NCBI RefSeq assembly: GCF_947367125.1
Contig: NZ_CANBCQ010000009.1
Span: 1 to 58,288, forward strand
DNA from: an uncultured Lactobacillus sp.
Lineage (GTDB): Bacteria > Bacillota > Bacilli > Lactobacillales > Lactobacillaceae
DNA: 58,288 nucleotides
Direction of reading: 5' to 3'
Of this stretch, positions 10,150 to 19,615 are shown piece by piece. The notes beneath the pieces are model-generated. The model was not told where the DNA came from. It searched no databases and was given only the letters and a program-made list of their open reading frames with translations. Within the stretch, counting starts at the first letter, position 1. The number at the start of each line of letters is the position of its first letter. The translations under genes and the position numbers were made by a program.

Positions 10150-10238
10150 TTTCTCTCCCTTTAACAAATAGATCTATTCTTTTACTTATCTATTTTACCA
10201 GTTTTCATAGTAATCTTTCAGCATGTTGTTTGAAAGAA

Positions 10239-10264
10239 AAAGGCTAGTCGCAATTGACTAACCT
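10239..10264 (-). terminator. Terminator after the SPFH gene
   Basis: Minus-strand stem AGGTTAGTC with GACTAGCCT and a following T run, between the SPFH stop and polA. Confidence 0.75.
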
Positions 10265-10272
10265 AGAAAAAA

Positions 10273-11157
10273 TTATTCTGCACTATCTTGCTTGCCGGCT
10301 TCATCCCAAACTTTCTTCATAGCTGGCAACTTACCTAATTCGGTCATTTCTTCTTTGCCAACTACAACTAAATTATTGGGACCTTGAGCCAATTGGTTAA
10401 AGCTATCCAAACTTTGATTTCTGAAATAGCCTTCACCAGCATTAGACAAGGCATCCTGCATCTTTTGTACCCGATATGCATCGGCATCAGCTTGCGTTTT
10501 GACTGCTTCTGCATTAGCCTTAGCCGTAGCAACTAAGGCATCATTTTTTGCCTTAGTGGTCATTTCAATGGTTCTAGCTTCACCTTCAGCTTTAGCAATT
10601 GCGGCAGTCTTTTCACGATCAGCAGTCAATTGCTTATCCATTGCTCGCTGAATTTCTGGACTTGGCAATAATTCATCGACATTTACTCGGACAACTTTAA
10701 TCCCATAAATATCAGTTAAATCACCGGTTGCAGTAAACAATTGGTCATTAATTTCTTTAGTTGAACCTAAAGCAGAGTTTAAATCCATTCGACCAATGAT
10801 ATCCCGCAAGTGGCCACGAATTAATTGCACCATTGATTCTACTGAATCAGTGTTGTTATAGAAGTAACGATAAGCATCAGTTACTAGATAGTTTAACGTT
10901 AACGAAGTAGTAATCTCAGCATTATCTTTGGTAATGATTGAATACTTAGATATTTCAAGTGGCTGCAAAGCTAGTGGTACTTTGCGAATTCGTTGAAACA
11001 ATGGCCAAACAAAAATAAAGCCCGCTTTTACAGTTTTAGAATACTTGCCTAAGGTTTCAACTAACCCCTCATTATTTTGGGGTACAATTCTAAAACCACA
11101 ACAAACATAAGCAATCAATAAAACAATAATTATTCCACACACAACTTTTGCGATCAT
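10273..11157 (-). CDS. SPFH/Band 7 (stomatin-like) membrane protein
   Basis: A 294-residue protein of the SPFH/prohibitin group, membrane scaffold proteins that form large oligomers. One N-terminal membrane helix (about residues 3-20) is followed by the Band 7 domain (about 22-180; GLVETLGKYSKTVKAGFIFVWPLFQRI) and an Ala/Lys/Glu-rich coiled-coil (about 180-235, KAEGEARTIEMTTKAKNDAL). It resembles the QmcA/YbbK type. Gene 11175-11480 ends 17 bases upstream on the same strand, so the two are probably co-transcribed. The cellular partner is unknown. Confidence 0.88.
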   Translation of the reverse strand: MIAKVVCGIIIVLLIAYVCCGFRIVPQNNEGLVETLGKYSKTVKAGFIFVWPLFQRIRKVPLALQPLEISKYSIITKDNAEITTSLTLNYLVTDAYRYFYNNTDSVESMVQLIRGHLRDIIGRMDLNSALGSTKEINDQLFTATGDLTDIYGIKVVRVNVDELLPSPEIQRAMDKQLTADREKTAAIAKAEGEARTIEMTTKAKNDALVATAKANAEAVKTQADADAYRVQKMQDALSNAGEGYFRNQSLDSFNQLAQGPNNLVVVGKEEMTELGKLPAMKKVWDEAGKQDSAE

Positions 11158-11174
11158 GATTTTTACCTCACAAG

Positions 11175-11480
11175 TTAATCTTCTTTCTTTTCTGTACCTA
11201 ACTTCTTGGCAATCTCACCCAATAAATCTTCTCTTCCGCTAAGAGTATTGAGCCGCTCGTCAAGTAGCTTAGTATATTCATATCTATTCATTTGATCCAA
11301 ATTATCCCATGCATTTGGAATCTCTACTCTAAAAGGGATGCCATTATGCAAAATAATTTGATCATAAAACATGTTGATAGCAGTGGCGGAATTTAGTCCT
11401 AGCTTTTTGAGGATTGCTTCTGCCTTCTCCTTTTTTTCGGGATTCATTCTGACATAAAGCCCCGTTGTTTTCTCAGCCAT
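11175..11480 (-). CDS. DinJ/RelB-type antitoxin, no adjacent toxin
   Basis: A 101-residue protein with the ribbon-helix-helix N-terminus of the RelB/DinJ family (TGLYVRMNPEKKEKAEAILKKLGLNSATAINMFYDQIILHNGIPF). The start at 11480 (MAEKTT) is chosen over 11525 because AAAGGGGAA precedes it; a TATAAT box lies at 11508-11513. The usual YafQ/RelE toxin should follow directly but the next gene is the SPFH protein, so this is an orphan antitoxin or a domesticated regulator. The C-terminal part (about 55-101) is charged, as expected for a toxin-binding tail. Confidence 0.82.
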   Translation of the reverse strand: MAEKTTGLYVRMNPEKKEKAEAILKKLGLNSATAINMFYDQIILHNGIPFRVEIPNAWDNLDQMNRYEYTKLLDERLNTLSGREDLLGEIAKKLGTEKKED

Positions 11481-11507
11481 AAGAAATTCCCCTTTCTTTA
11501 CGCCACA

Positions 11508-11513
11508 ATTATA
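11508..11513 (-). promoter_or_regulatory. -10 box of the antitoxin-SPFH unit
   Basis: Minus-strand TATAAT 28 bases before the antitoxin start; the -35 region is not convincing. Gene-free stretch 11481-11808 otherwise holds the terminator at 11563-11591 and about 200 AT-rich bases in which no gene is seen. Confidence 0.4.
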
Positions 11514-11562
11514 TATTGAATGCATATCGTTTGTATATAGATTTTAGAAATATTTGGGTAAC

Positions 11563-11591
11563 AAAAAGGACCAAGCTTTCGCTTGGTCCTT
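11563..11591 (-). terminator. Terminator downstream of the SEC10-type gene
   Basis: Strong eleven-pair stem AAGGACCAAGC / GCTTGGTCCTT with a T run on the minus strand; about 220 bases after the SEC10-type stop, so the transcript has a long 3' end. Confidence 0.8.
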
Positions 11592-11808
11592 CCTGTGCGC
11601 CCACTATCAAGATCTGAATATAATGTTGTAAAAAGAAATATATTTTAAGAAAGTTAATAGCGGGCACTGTAAAGAGTATATAGATATAAGTATGTATCTA
11701 ATATTTAGGTGAGAGTACATACTAGATAAATTAGGAATAAGCTATAGCACTCTCGAGATAGGATAAAGGTTTAATTACATATATCGCCTTCTTTCAAATA
11801 GTCATAAA

Positions 11809-14316
11809 TTAAAACTTGCTGTGCTTGAGTACTTTCATTGCAGTTGCACGAACCCACTGCTTTTGCGTACCTAATCTGTAGTACCATTTGCCATTGATCT
11901 TCTTTTTTGCAAAAGTCTTCCAATTAGTACCGACGCTTAAAGTTCTCTTAGTCTTTTTGCCATGAGCGTTAACTAATCTAACCCTTTTGACTACGCGTGC
12001 AATTCTTCTAAATTTATGACTGATACTAGTCTTCTTAGCCTTCTTGGCTTTCTTGTTCTTTTGAGCCTTCTTAGTTGGAGCAAGCTTCTTAGCCGGCTCT
12101 TGTTGCAAGCTAAGGTCACTAGCATTCACCCATTTATCGCTATTAGCAATTTGGTAAAAGACTTGTGCTCCCTTAGTCATTTGAATAGTCAATTGAACAA
12201 TTTGATCACCATTAATATGATCAACAACTTGACCAGCTTCGTTATAAACAGGGATTGAACCGAGATTCAATCTAGCTGTTAATTGAACAGGTTCTGCTTG
12301 AACGGCTGGAGTTGTATTTTCTGTGATAGTTGGTGCTGAAGTATCAACTGAAGTCGTTGGAACTTCAGGTACCGCTGGTGTTGGCGTTTGAGGTTGAACA
12401 ACCATGCCGCCATTAGGATCAACAGAAACTGCTGGATGTTGTAAGTTGTTCAATTGCGCTTGTGCTTGAGTAAGTCTGGTTTGAGCTGCTTGTAAATTAT
12501 TTCTTGCAGTTGTTACAGCTTGTTGAGCTGCGTCAATTTGGTGTTGGGCAGCGTCTCTAGCTGGTTGAAGAGCTTGCAAAGCGTTTTGAGCATTAGTCAA
12601 ATCAGTCTGTGCACTAGTTAAAGCTCTTTGTGCATCTTGAACGGCTTGACGAGGATGCTGTAATGATTGCAATTGATTGGTCAAACGTTCAATGTTGGTT
12701 TGATCAGCAGTTACTGCTCGTTGAGCAGTTTGTAATGCAGCTTTAGCATTATCTAAAGCATTCTTAGCAGCACTTGCTGCTTGATCCTTAGCTGTTTTGT
12801 TGTTACTTGCTTGATCATAGGCAGTTTGTGCAGCGATAACGGCGGCACTAGCATCAGCTAAATCATGTTGAGCAGCATCAACAGCAGCTTGTAAGTCAGC
12901 ATGAGAGCCAGTTGAAGTAGTTAATGGCAAGTTATCGTTTTGATTAAACTTAGTTGAATCATCAATATAGCTAGGATCAACCGGATTCATATGGAATGCC
13001 AAGGTATCGCCATACTTAGAAAACGACAACCCCATGTACTTGCTATCAGGATGAGTCAAAGTTAATGTATGTCCCCAACCGGAACTTTCATCATTAAAGA
13101 GCATGTTGGAAACTACACCGTATAAACTATTTTTAACGTCGTCCATTGTTACTACATTTAAATCAGGTGCAGACATTTGATCATAGGTGCCTTCAGGATT
13201 TTGATGGGTGCTATCATAATCTGGCACCCAGCCTTTTTGGTAGTATCCCATTGCTTCCTCATAAGCTCTAGTGATGCCGACATCCTCATAGCCGGCTTGA
13301 AGAGCAGGAACGTCATGCCCCCTGCTTTCAGAATCCCAATTATCTTCTTCATAGCCTTGGGCAACTTTATCAGATAGCTTCATTGCCGACTTGTTGTATT
13401 CAAGCGACTCATAGCCTAATTGATGGCGAATACCGTTTAACAAGTTCAGGTAATACATTCGCAAATCATTCTTTTGGGTATCGGTAATATCAGCCATATT
13501 AATAACATTACGTTGATCTGCTTCATTAGAATGGTAACGATTCTGCAAAAGTAAGCCTGCACCTGCATTTTTAATGGCATCCTTAATGCTTTGAGGAGCA
13601 GTTGCCAATGTATGATGTTGATCAAAGTAATCCTGAGCTTGATTTATTGCCGTCTTAAAAGCATTATCAATTTCAATTTGATTACTGTTGCGTTCATGAG
13701 CTGCATTATGCAAAGCTTGTTTAGCTGCAGTTAATACAGCTTGTTTGCTTTCTTCATTTGCCTTGGCAGCGTCTAATGCCGCTTTCTTGGCATTAGCATC
13801 GCTAGCAGCGGTTTCTGCTTCTGATTTAGCAGTATTATAAGCAGCCTGTTTTTGATCAGAATCATTTTGCTTAGTAACTACTGCAGCTTCAGCGGCGGTC
13901 TTTTCTTGATTGGCTTGGTCCAAGCTGTGTTGAGCCTGAGCAATCTTATCCGGTGTGGCATCAGCGGCGGCTCTTTGAGCTGCAGCTAATGCGGCTTGCT
14001 TATGATCAACAACCTTTTGTGCATCTTGCACGGTCTGGGATTGATGATCATAAGCAGTAATTGCACCTTCATGGTCAGCCTTAGCTTGTTGCAAGGCATT
14101 TTCTTTGTTTGTCACGGTATTTTTGGCTGTGTTAACTGCTACCTGCGCTGAATCTACATTTGCTTGAGCATTCTGAATTGGATCAGCGGCTACTTGATGA
14201 TCAGCGGTTGTCGTACCTTCTTGAGTAGTTGCCGCCTTAACCTGATTGTTATTGACGAGCAACAAGCCTGCAAGAGTAGCTGCACTCAAACTAGCAAACC
14301 AAAATTTTTTATTCAT
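11809..14316 (-). CDS. SEC10/PgrA surface exclusion domain protein with SLAP-like C-terminus
   Basis: Secreted 835-residue surface protein. A signal peptide covers about residues 1-28 (cut near VKA). A long Ala/Gln/Asp-rich coiled coil (about 45-215) follows. The globular SEC10/PgrA-type, CAP-like domain (about 240-465; LLNGIRHQLGYESLEYN, GHDVPALQAGYEDVG, GWGHTLTLTHPDSKYMGLSF) comes next, then a second coiled coil (about 475-640), a Pro/Thr/Val linker and a basic C-terminal SLAP-like domain (about 690-835) that probably binds cell-wall polymers in place of an LPxTG anchor. PgrA-type proteins reduce mating between plasmid-bearing enterococci; in chromosomal lactobacillar copies the role is unproven and may be adhesion. 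It follows the adhesin gene with a hairpin between. Confidence 0.88.
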   Translation of the reverse strand: MNKKFWFASLSAATLAGLLLVNNNQVKAATTQEGTTTADHQVAADPIQNAQANVDSAQVAVNTAKNTVTNKENALQQAKADHEGAITAYDHQSQTVQDAQKVVDHKQAALAAAQRAAADATPDKIAQAQHSLDQANQEKTAAEAAVVTKQNDSDQKQAAYNTAKSEAETAASDANAKKAALDAAKANEESKQAVLTAAKQALHNAAHERNSNQIEIDNAFKTAINQAQDYFDQHHTLATAPQSIKDAIKNAGAGLLLQNRYHSNEADQRNVINMADITDTQKNDLRMYYLNLLNGIRHQLGYESLEYNKSAMKLSDKVAQGYEEDNWDSESRGHDVPALQAGYEDVGITRAYEEAMGYYQKGWVPDYDSTHQNPEGTYDQMSAPDLNVVTMDDVKNSLYGVVSNMLFNDESSGWGHTLTLTHPDSKYMGLSFSKYGDTLAFHMNPVDPSYIDDSTKFNQNDNLPLTTSTGSHADLQAAVDAAQHDLADASAAVIAAQTAYDQASNNKTAKDQAASAAKNALDNAKAALQTAQRAVTADQTNIERLTNQLQSLQHPRQAVQDAQRALTSAQTDLTNAQNALQALQPARDAAQHQIDAAQQAVTTARNNLQAAQTRLTQAQAQLNNLQHPAVSVDPNGGMVVQPQTPTPAVPEVPTTSVDTSAPTITENTTPAVQAEPVQLTARLNLGSIPVYNEAGQVVDHINGDQIVQLTIQMTKGAQVFYQIANSDKWVNASDLSLQQEPAKKLAPTKKAQKNKKAKKAKKTSISHKFRRIARVVKRVRLVNAHGKKTKRTLSVGTNWKTFAKKKINGKWYYRLGTQKQWVRATAMKVLKHSKF

Positions 14317-14337
14317 TTATATTTCCTTTCTCTACCA

Positions 14338-14370
14338 GAAAAGGCGGAAATATAATCTTCCGTCTTTTCT
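14338..14370 (-). terminator. Hairpin between adhesin and SEC10-type gene
   Basis: Stem AAAGACGGAA / TTTCCGCCTTT on the minus strand followed by a weak T stretch; it can act as terminator of the adhesin or as a leader hairpin of the next gene, whose binding site AGAAAGG follows. Confidence 0.5.
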
Positions 14371-14424
14371 TTATGCGCCTTTTTGCACATAAATCATTAT
14401 TAATAGGACAAATTTCTATTCCTA

Positions 14425-17400
14425 TTATTTTTTATTTACCCAAACATCAACGTGGCGGTTGATATGCTTGTGTCCTGCTTGCTTGTAGCCATTTGGCAAG
14501 TGCTTCTTGGCATTAGCCTTATCAAACTTATTTTTGGTTTTGTTAATGTTAGCACGCTTGATAATCTTGCCGCCCTTACCAACGTAGAGTACAAGCTTGC
14601 CATAATCAGTTGCCTTAGTCCTCTTACCACTGACGAAGATGTCTAAGTGCTTAGCAACCTTTCTGTAGCTAGTCATCTTGTAGCCCTTCGGTTGATGCTT
14701 TCTTGATAAGCGGCCAACAAATTTCTTACTGAACTTCTGGCCTTCCTTAACTACAACGTAAACACGCTTTACGATGCGCCCTTTCTTATCAATGAAGAGA
14801 ACCATTTGGCGATGAGTCTTGACAATATTGATATAGATTGGATGCTTAGCACTGATAATGAACTTGCCTTCCTTCCAGGCCTTTTCCAGATCCATATCAA
14901 GAACGTAGCCCTTTGGCATGTTGTTCTTAATGATTTCCTTAACCTTAGCAAGTGGGATAGTTTCGCCTTCCTTGCCACTGATTGGGAAGCCTGCAATCTC
15001 GTGACCATGATCAGTGAAGATCACACTAGTGGTAATCGTTGCTGGAGTCGTCGGAGCTGGCTGTGTTGGTTCTTCTGGAACATAAACTGGCTCTTCTGAT
15101 TCTGGAACCACAATTGTGGTACGGATTGGATTGCTGTGAGTTCCATCTGGGTAATCAACAATGATATCAACTGGATGACTGCCCGGAGTTGTAGTATCTG
15201 GAACTGGACCAGTTGGATCAATTCTAGTATGAGAACCACTTGGAACTGAGTCTGGGTCTACGCCTGGAACTGGATCGGATGGTGTCGAATCGGTAATATG
15301 ACTTGGATCTTCACCCGGAGTTACAGGAATTGGACGAGGTAGTGGAGTGTTGTTCTCATTATCTGGAACATGAGCACTAGTTAAGTTAAGTTTGATGCCG
15401 ACCATTTCACTGGTGCCATCGCCCCAATTGATCTTGATCCATGCATTGTCTGAATTACCTGCTGTAGTTACGGTATTGAAGTCCGCATTCGTCATTGCTG
15501 TAGTTCCATCTGCGTCCTTGTACCAACTGTAGCTGATATTGTCGCCAAACTTGCTTGCCAAATCGCTGTTATTGCTGATTTGGTTCTTAGCTGCTGGACT
15601 TGTTGTGCCGCCATAAACTGTATGAGTTAAATCTGCTCCATTACCGCCGATGACGTGGACATTCAAGTCGAGCGTTGCTCTGGTGCCATCATGGTAGTTA
15701 ATCGTTAACTGCTCTGCGTGGTCGCCGGCTGTTGCTGTGCTTGGAACATTCCAGCCACTAATTGTGTAGGTGTCTGCTCCACTTGCTACTGCCTGACCTT
15801 GGCCATCTGTCACTTTTACTACTTGATCGACCGCTGGTACTGTGCCGTTGACGTGGACATAAACATTGTCACCATCGACATAGAACTGTTGTCCATCTGG
15901 ATCTTCTGGATTTACTGGATGTCTGCCTGGATGTCTGCCTGGATGTCTGCCTGGATCGACTGTGCCTGGGTGGTGGTTGGCGGCGTCGCTAGGAATAATC
16001 AAAGCTACTGAAACATTGTAAACTTTATGACCGTTAGCAAGAGTTACATCATTTTGACCGCCAGTATAAGTATTATTATCAGCTAGTTGAACTTGCACAT
16101 TAGCATTTTGATGTTGAACCTCAGTAGGTTCCAAAAGGTCTGGATGATCATGTATATAAATCAAGCCACTCACACTATAGCTTTGACCCTCTGGTTCAGA
16201 TCTACCATTCCAATTTAAGAGATCTTGTCCTTCATTTTCACCATTCTTAATAGTGATTGATGGAGTAGCTACATTAGTACCATCTTCATTAAAAGTAATA
16301 GCATTTTGATCGGTCTTAGAAACTGCCTTAGCTATTACATGGTAAGTTATATCCCTTGTGAATGAAGAAGTAGAGTTATCAGTTGGATCCGTAAATACGA
16401 CGTTGACAGTCCCTTTGTAACTACCATCGGTTTGCACGGTTGGGTTAACAGCCCATGTAACAGTCGGTTGCGGATCAGAAGCAGGAATAGTTATATCTAA
16501 CGCAGCTTTAGCATCATTTTGTAATGAGGTCTGTGATCCATCCAAAACCTTAAAGTTATTCTTAGCTTTAACGTCATCACTATATTGGTCAGCTAAAGTC
16601 TTATTAACACGAATAAATACTGGGATAATTTGATAACCATCGGCAACGTTAGGATCAGTTGCATTCTTATAACTAACCTTAACATTAGTCTGAATAAGTT
16701 TATGGGAATTATCACCTAAAATATCTGTACCTGATCCAAACTCTGAAATAGGATTTCCTTGATCATCAGTAAACTCATAAGTAGGATGCCATTGTGAAAG
16801 CTGATCAGTATTACTAATTACGTTTTCTGCGTCTGAATCATCAGGCGTTTTAATATTCAAATAAATTGGGTTGTTTTGTGAATTTGGTTGGGATGGATCT
16901 GTATTACCATGCTTTACCTCTGCTGAAACAACATTAAGCTTAACAGGAACATAATCAATTGAGCCATCATGATAAGTTACTGCAATAGTAGCGTTACTAC
17001 CATTAATCCCTACAGTGCCAACAGATGTATTAAGAGTAACATCACCATTAGCATCAACAGTAATTGCTCCTGCTTGTGAAGTTACAGGATTAGAATGTGG
17101 ATTCGTTGGATCAAATGCATTATGACTAGATTCGGTAATAACCCCCTTAATCCATTTAATTCCTCTTATTACATTAGTATCATCATTATTTACGTTATAT
17201 CCAGATGCTGATGGCTGAATACTAGAGTTTGTAATGTGAATATATGAAGAAGCATCTCCGAGTTTTTCAGTACCACCACTAATTGCATGAACAGTCACAA
17301 CATCTGAAGTAGCATTATAACGTCCAGAATAAGATTGAAGAGCTGTTTGACTTTCACCAGCACTATAAACTAAATCATTAAAGGAGTTTCCTCGTGTTAT

Positions 17401-19560
17401 CTCATGATATTCATCTTCACTAGAATATTTATATTCAGATGAATCACCTTTAGTAGGAACTTCAGCCAGCGGTGTTTTACCCCAAAATCCTGCTCCAGAA
17501 ATGATAGTTCCGTTTCCAACAGAGCCTTGAATTCCAGAAACTTTCCATGAACCTTCTTCAGTATCAGATTTAAGGTATAATCCTGCATTTTGATTTGTAT
17601 CAAAAGTTACTTTACTAGTATCAAAATTACCATTTTGAGTTTTAAGACTTATTAATTTTGGATTTTGTGCATAAATAGCAAGAGTACTATCCTGGTTGCC
17701 GGTAGTGTTAATCTTTAAAGATGATCCAGAATCAGCCGAAATAGATAATTTTCCAAAACTACTACTACGTCCCCTTTGCAAAACACCATTTTTACCGGAA
17801 ATATTCAATTCGCTATTTCCTTGGAGATCTATATCTACATCAGTATTTCCTAAGAATCTAATGGGGGTAGTATCACCTGCATCAATATTAACTTTTGCAC
17901 CAGTATAAATTGTAAAGGGCATTGGAGAATCAAGGTGTGAACCCAGTCCTAGAGCAGATGAACCATTTCCTTTAATATCTACCTGAGAATTAGATCCAAA
18001 AGTTATGCCCCTATTCATTTCAATAGGTCTATTCCATACGCAAATAAAAGGATCCCCATTGTTATAGCTTGCTCTTAGCGTTCCATTTATCGTAAGTCCT
18101 CGTCCATAATATAAAGGGATCGGTAAAGGACTATCTGATACTAAGCTACCATTTATAGTTAAATTTTCCCCTCTAAAGATAGGACTATTAGCACTATTGT
18201 TGGCTGACTCAATCTTATTAAAACCTGTAAAACTTACAGAAGAAGAATCAACATCAATACCACTTATAAATCTTCCAGTTAAATTCTTAAAAATAACGTT
18301 ATTAAAACTAACTGATAATCCATCAGCTACTGCAGTATCATTAATACACATTGACCGATTTGAAACATCAATAGTAACATCATCAAACCCTAAACTAGCA
18401 TTTGAAGTTACAATACTACAATAATTAGAAAATGTTAATTTATGTCCTTCTCCATAAATAGTTAAGTGATTTTTAGCATCTTCTATCGAACTTGATATAC
18501 TAATATCATGAGTCAGATAGATTGCAATAGTTGTACTATCAGTCACTGCACGTCTAAAATCATCGTCAGTGGAAATAGTTTGTAAAAATGAGCCATTATT
18601 TAAATAGGTATTGTTTACTTGTAAATTAGTCAATAAAGAATTCAAATCATGGCTTACATTAGCAAATTGGCTTGGATCAAAGGTTTGGCTTTCGTGTCCT
18701 TCAGTCTCGTTATTCCCAGTAGTTGAACCACCGTCAGTTGGGTTGCTTCTCAAGATAGAAGTAATCTTTTTACCATCAACTTGTGCTGCGTAGTAACGAT
18801 TAAATAATGCTTGACCCTTTTCCAAGATGGCATCAATTTGACTAACTTGGTCAGTAGTCAACTTATGACCTGAAGTTAGGTCTTCAAGATCCATAGCCTT
18901 CTTCATAGCAGCTTCAAGATCATCTGCAGCTGAAGTTACATGGACATCGTTAACAGTACCTGTTTCATCTGCCTTAGCAACTTCGTTAGCTTTGGCCTCA
19001 GTATCAGTCTTTTTAGCATCTGACTTTTGCTCAGCTTGCTTTTTATCTGCAGAATTCCCGTCTATCTTTGGCTTTGCAGCAGTATCTGTAGTAGAAGTAG
19101 TTTGGGTTTCTTTTGAAGAAGTGACAACATCCTTAGTCTTGTCTGTAACAAGTTGAGATGCGTCATCTTTCTTTTCATTAGAAGTCTTAACTTGAGTCTC
19201 AGGTTGTGCCTTAACTGCACTGTCATTAACTGTTAATGAACTTGCATCATTCTTAGCGGTTTGATTTACTTGTTCATTTTTAGTTGATTCAACTGCATTT
19301 GGCGTAACTTGAGGCTTTTCCTTTTGCTCATTTGCATTATTGCTATTGTTATTAGCAGCTGCCTTTACCTCTTCAGTAGCTGGCTTGGACCCAGGTGTTA
19401 CTACATCAGCTTGAACAGTTTGGATTCCTAATCCCATAAAGGCAAAACCAATCAGCACACTGGCTGCACCAATACTTAACTTACGAATGGAGAAACGTTC
19501 TTTCTTATTTTGATCCTCCATCTGGCGTAGCCGTTCCTTGAAATTATTTTTTCCTAACAT
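14425..19560 (-). CDS. Large YSIRK-signal surface adhesin without LPxTG anchor
   Basis: A 1711-residue surface protein. The YSIRK-type signal (RFSIRKLSIGAAS, residues 22-34) directs export; cleavage is likely near residue 51. After a charged Lys/Thr/Asn-rich stretch (to about 200), a repetitive beta-rich part (about 300-700; DVTIDVS, LTINGSLV, ITSNSSLGF-like turns) suggests a beta-helix. Rib/alpha-like repeats follow with YPDGT or YHDGT motifs, then a short Arg-His-Pro-Gly tandem and a Pro/Asp-rich wall-spanning stretch. The end holds three imperfect basic repeats of about 65 residues, each with a PxGY motif (MPKGY, HQPKGY, HLPNGY), and then stops with no LPxTG, so attachment is probably by charge to wall polymers. 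Adhesion to mucus or host matrix is inferred. GGAGG precedes the start. Confidence 0.85.
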   Translation of the reverse strand: MLGKNNFKERLRQMEDQNKKERFSIRKLSIGAASVLIGFAFMGLGIQTVQADVVTPGSKPATEEVKAAANNNSNNANEQKEKPQVTPNAVESTKNEQVNQTAKNDASSLTVNDSAVKAQPETQVKTSNEKKDDASQLVTDKTKDVVTSSKETQTTSTTDTAAKPKIDGNSADKKQAEQKSDAKKTDTEAKANEVAKADETGTVNDVHVTSAADDLEAAMKKAMDLEDLTSGHKLTTDQVSQIDAILEKGQALFNRYYAAQVDGKKITSILRSNPTDGGSTTGNNETEGHESQTFDPSQFANVSHDLNSLLTNLQVNNTYLNNGSFLQTISTDDDFRRAVTDSTTIAIYLTHDISISSSIEDAKNHLTIYGEGHKLTFSNYCSIVTSNASLGFDDVTIDVSNRSMCINDTAVADGLSVSFNNVIFKNLTGRFISGIDVDSSSVSFTGFNKIESANNSANSPIFRGENLTINGSLVSDSPLPIPLYYGRGLTINGTLRASYNNGDPFICVWNRPIEMNRGITFGSNSQVDIKGNGSSALGLGSHLDSPMPFTIYTGAKVNIDAGDTTPIRFLGNTDVDIDLQGNSELNISGKNGVLQRGRSSSFGKLSISADSGSSLKINTTGNQDSTLAIYAQNPKLISLKTQNGNFDTSKVTFDTNQNAGLYLKSDTEEGSWKVSGIQGSVGNGTIISGAGFWGKTPLAEVPTKGDSSEYKYSSEDEYHEITRGNSFNDLVYSAGESQTALQSYSGRYNATSDVVTVHAISGGTEKLGDASSYIHITNSSIQPSASGYNVNNDDTNVIRGIKWIKGVITESSHNAFDPTNPHSNPVTSQAGAITVDANGDVTLNTSVGTVGINGSNATIAVTYHDGSIDYVPVKLNVVSAEVKHGNTDPSQPNSQNNPIYLNIKTPDDSDAENVISNTDQLSQWHPTYEFTDDQGNPISEFGSGTDILGDNSHKLIQTNVKVSYKNATDPNVADGYQIIPVFIRVNKTLADQYSDDVKAKNNFKVLDGSQTSLQNDAKAALDITIPASDPQPTVTWAVNPTVQTDGSYKGTVNVVFTDPTDNSTSSFTRDITYHVIAKAVSKTDQNAITFNEDGTNVATPSITIKNGENEGQDLLNWNGRSEPEGQSYSVSGLIYIHDHPDLLEPTEVQHQNANVQVQLADNNTYTGGQNDVTLANGHKVYNVSVALIIPSDAANHHPGTVDPGRHPGRHPGRHPVNPEDPDGQQFYVDGDNVYVHVNGTVPAVDQVVKVTDGQGQAVASGADTYTISGWNVPSTATAGDHAEQLTINYHDGTRATLDLNVHVIGGNGADLTHTVYGGTTSPAAKNQISNNSDLASKFGDNISYSWYKDADGTTAMTNADFNTVTTAGNSDNAWIKINWGDGTSEMVGIKLNLTSAHVPDNENNTPLPRPIPVTPGEDPSHITDSTPSDPVPGVDPDSVPSGSHTRIDPTGPVPDTTTPGSHPVDIIVDYPDGTHSNPIRTTIVVPESEEPVYVPEEPTQPAPTTPATITTSVIFTDHGHEIAGFPISGKEGETIPLAKVKEIIKNNMPKGYVLDMDLEKAWKEGKFIISAKHPIYINIVKTHRQMVLFIDKKGRIVKRVYVVVKEGQKFSKKFVGRLSRKHQPKGYKMTSYRKVAKHLDIFVSGKRTKATDYGKLVLYVGKGGKIIKRANINKTKNKFDKANAKKHLPNGYKQAGHKHINRHVDVWVNKK
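15917..15956 (-). repeat. 12-bp tandem repeat inside the adhesin gene
   Basis: Three perfect copies of GGATGTCTGCCT (plus strand) plus a four-base partial copy, encoding an Arg-His-Pro-Gly tetrapeptide tandem. The unit is a multiple of three, so copy-number changes would keep the frame. Confidence 0.95.
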
Positions 19561-19615
19561 TAATAAGTCCTCCTGGAAAAATTAATCTTTTACGCAAGCA
19601 AAAAGTGGCCGCAAG

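Noticed and set aside
11594-11670. Imperfect inverted repeat (GTGCGCCCACTAT with ATAGCGGGCAC)
   Set aside because: Two mismatches over 11-13 bases and no gene context; could be chance.
12016-12258. Leu/Ser-rich plus-strand frame with the look of a membrane peptide
   Set aside because: Antisense of Lys-rich codons in the SLAP-like tail; low-complexity artefact.
15718-16011. Open frame on the plus strand inside the adhesin gene
   Set aside because: Cys/Trp-rich shadow of the antisense adhesin repeats; no binding site and an intact known frame on the other strand.
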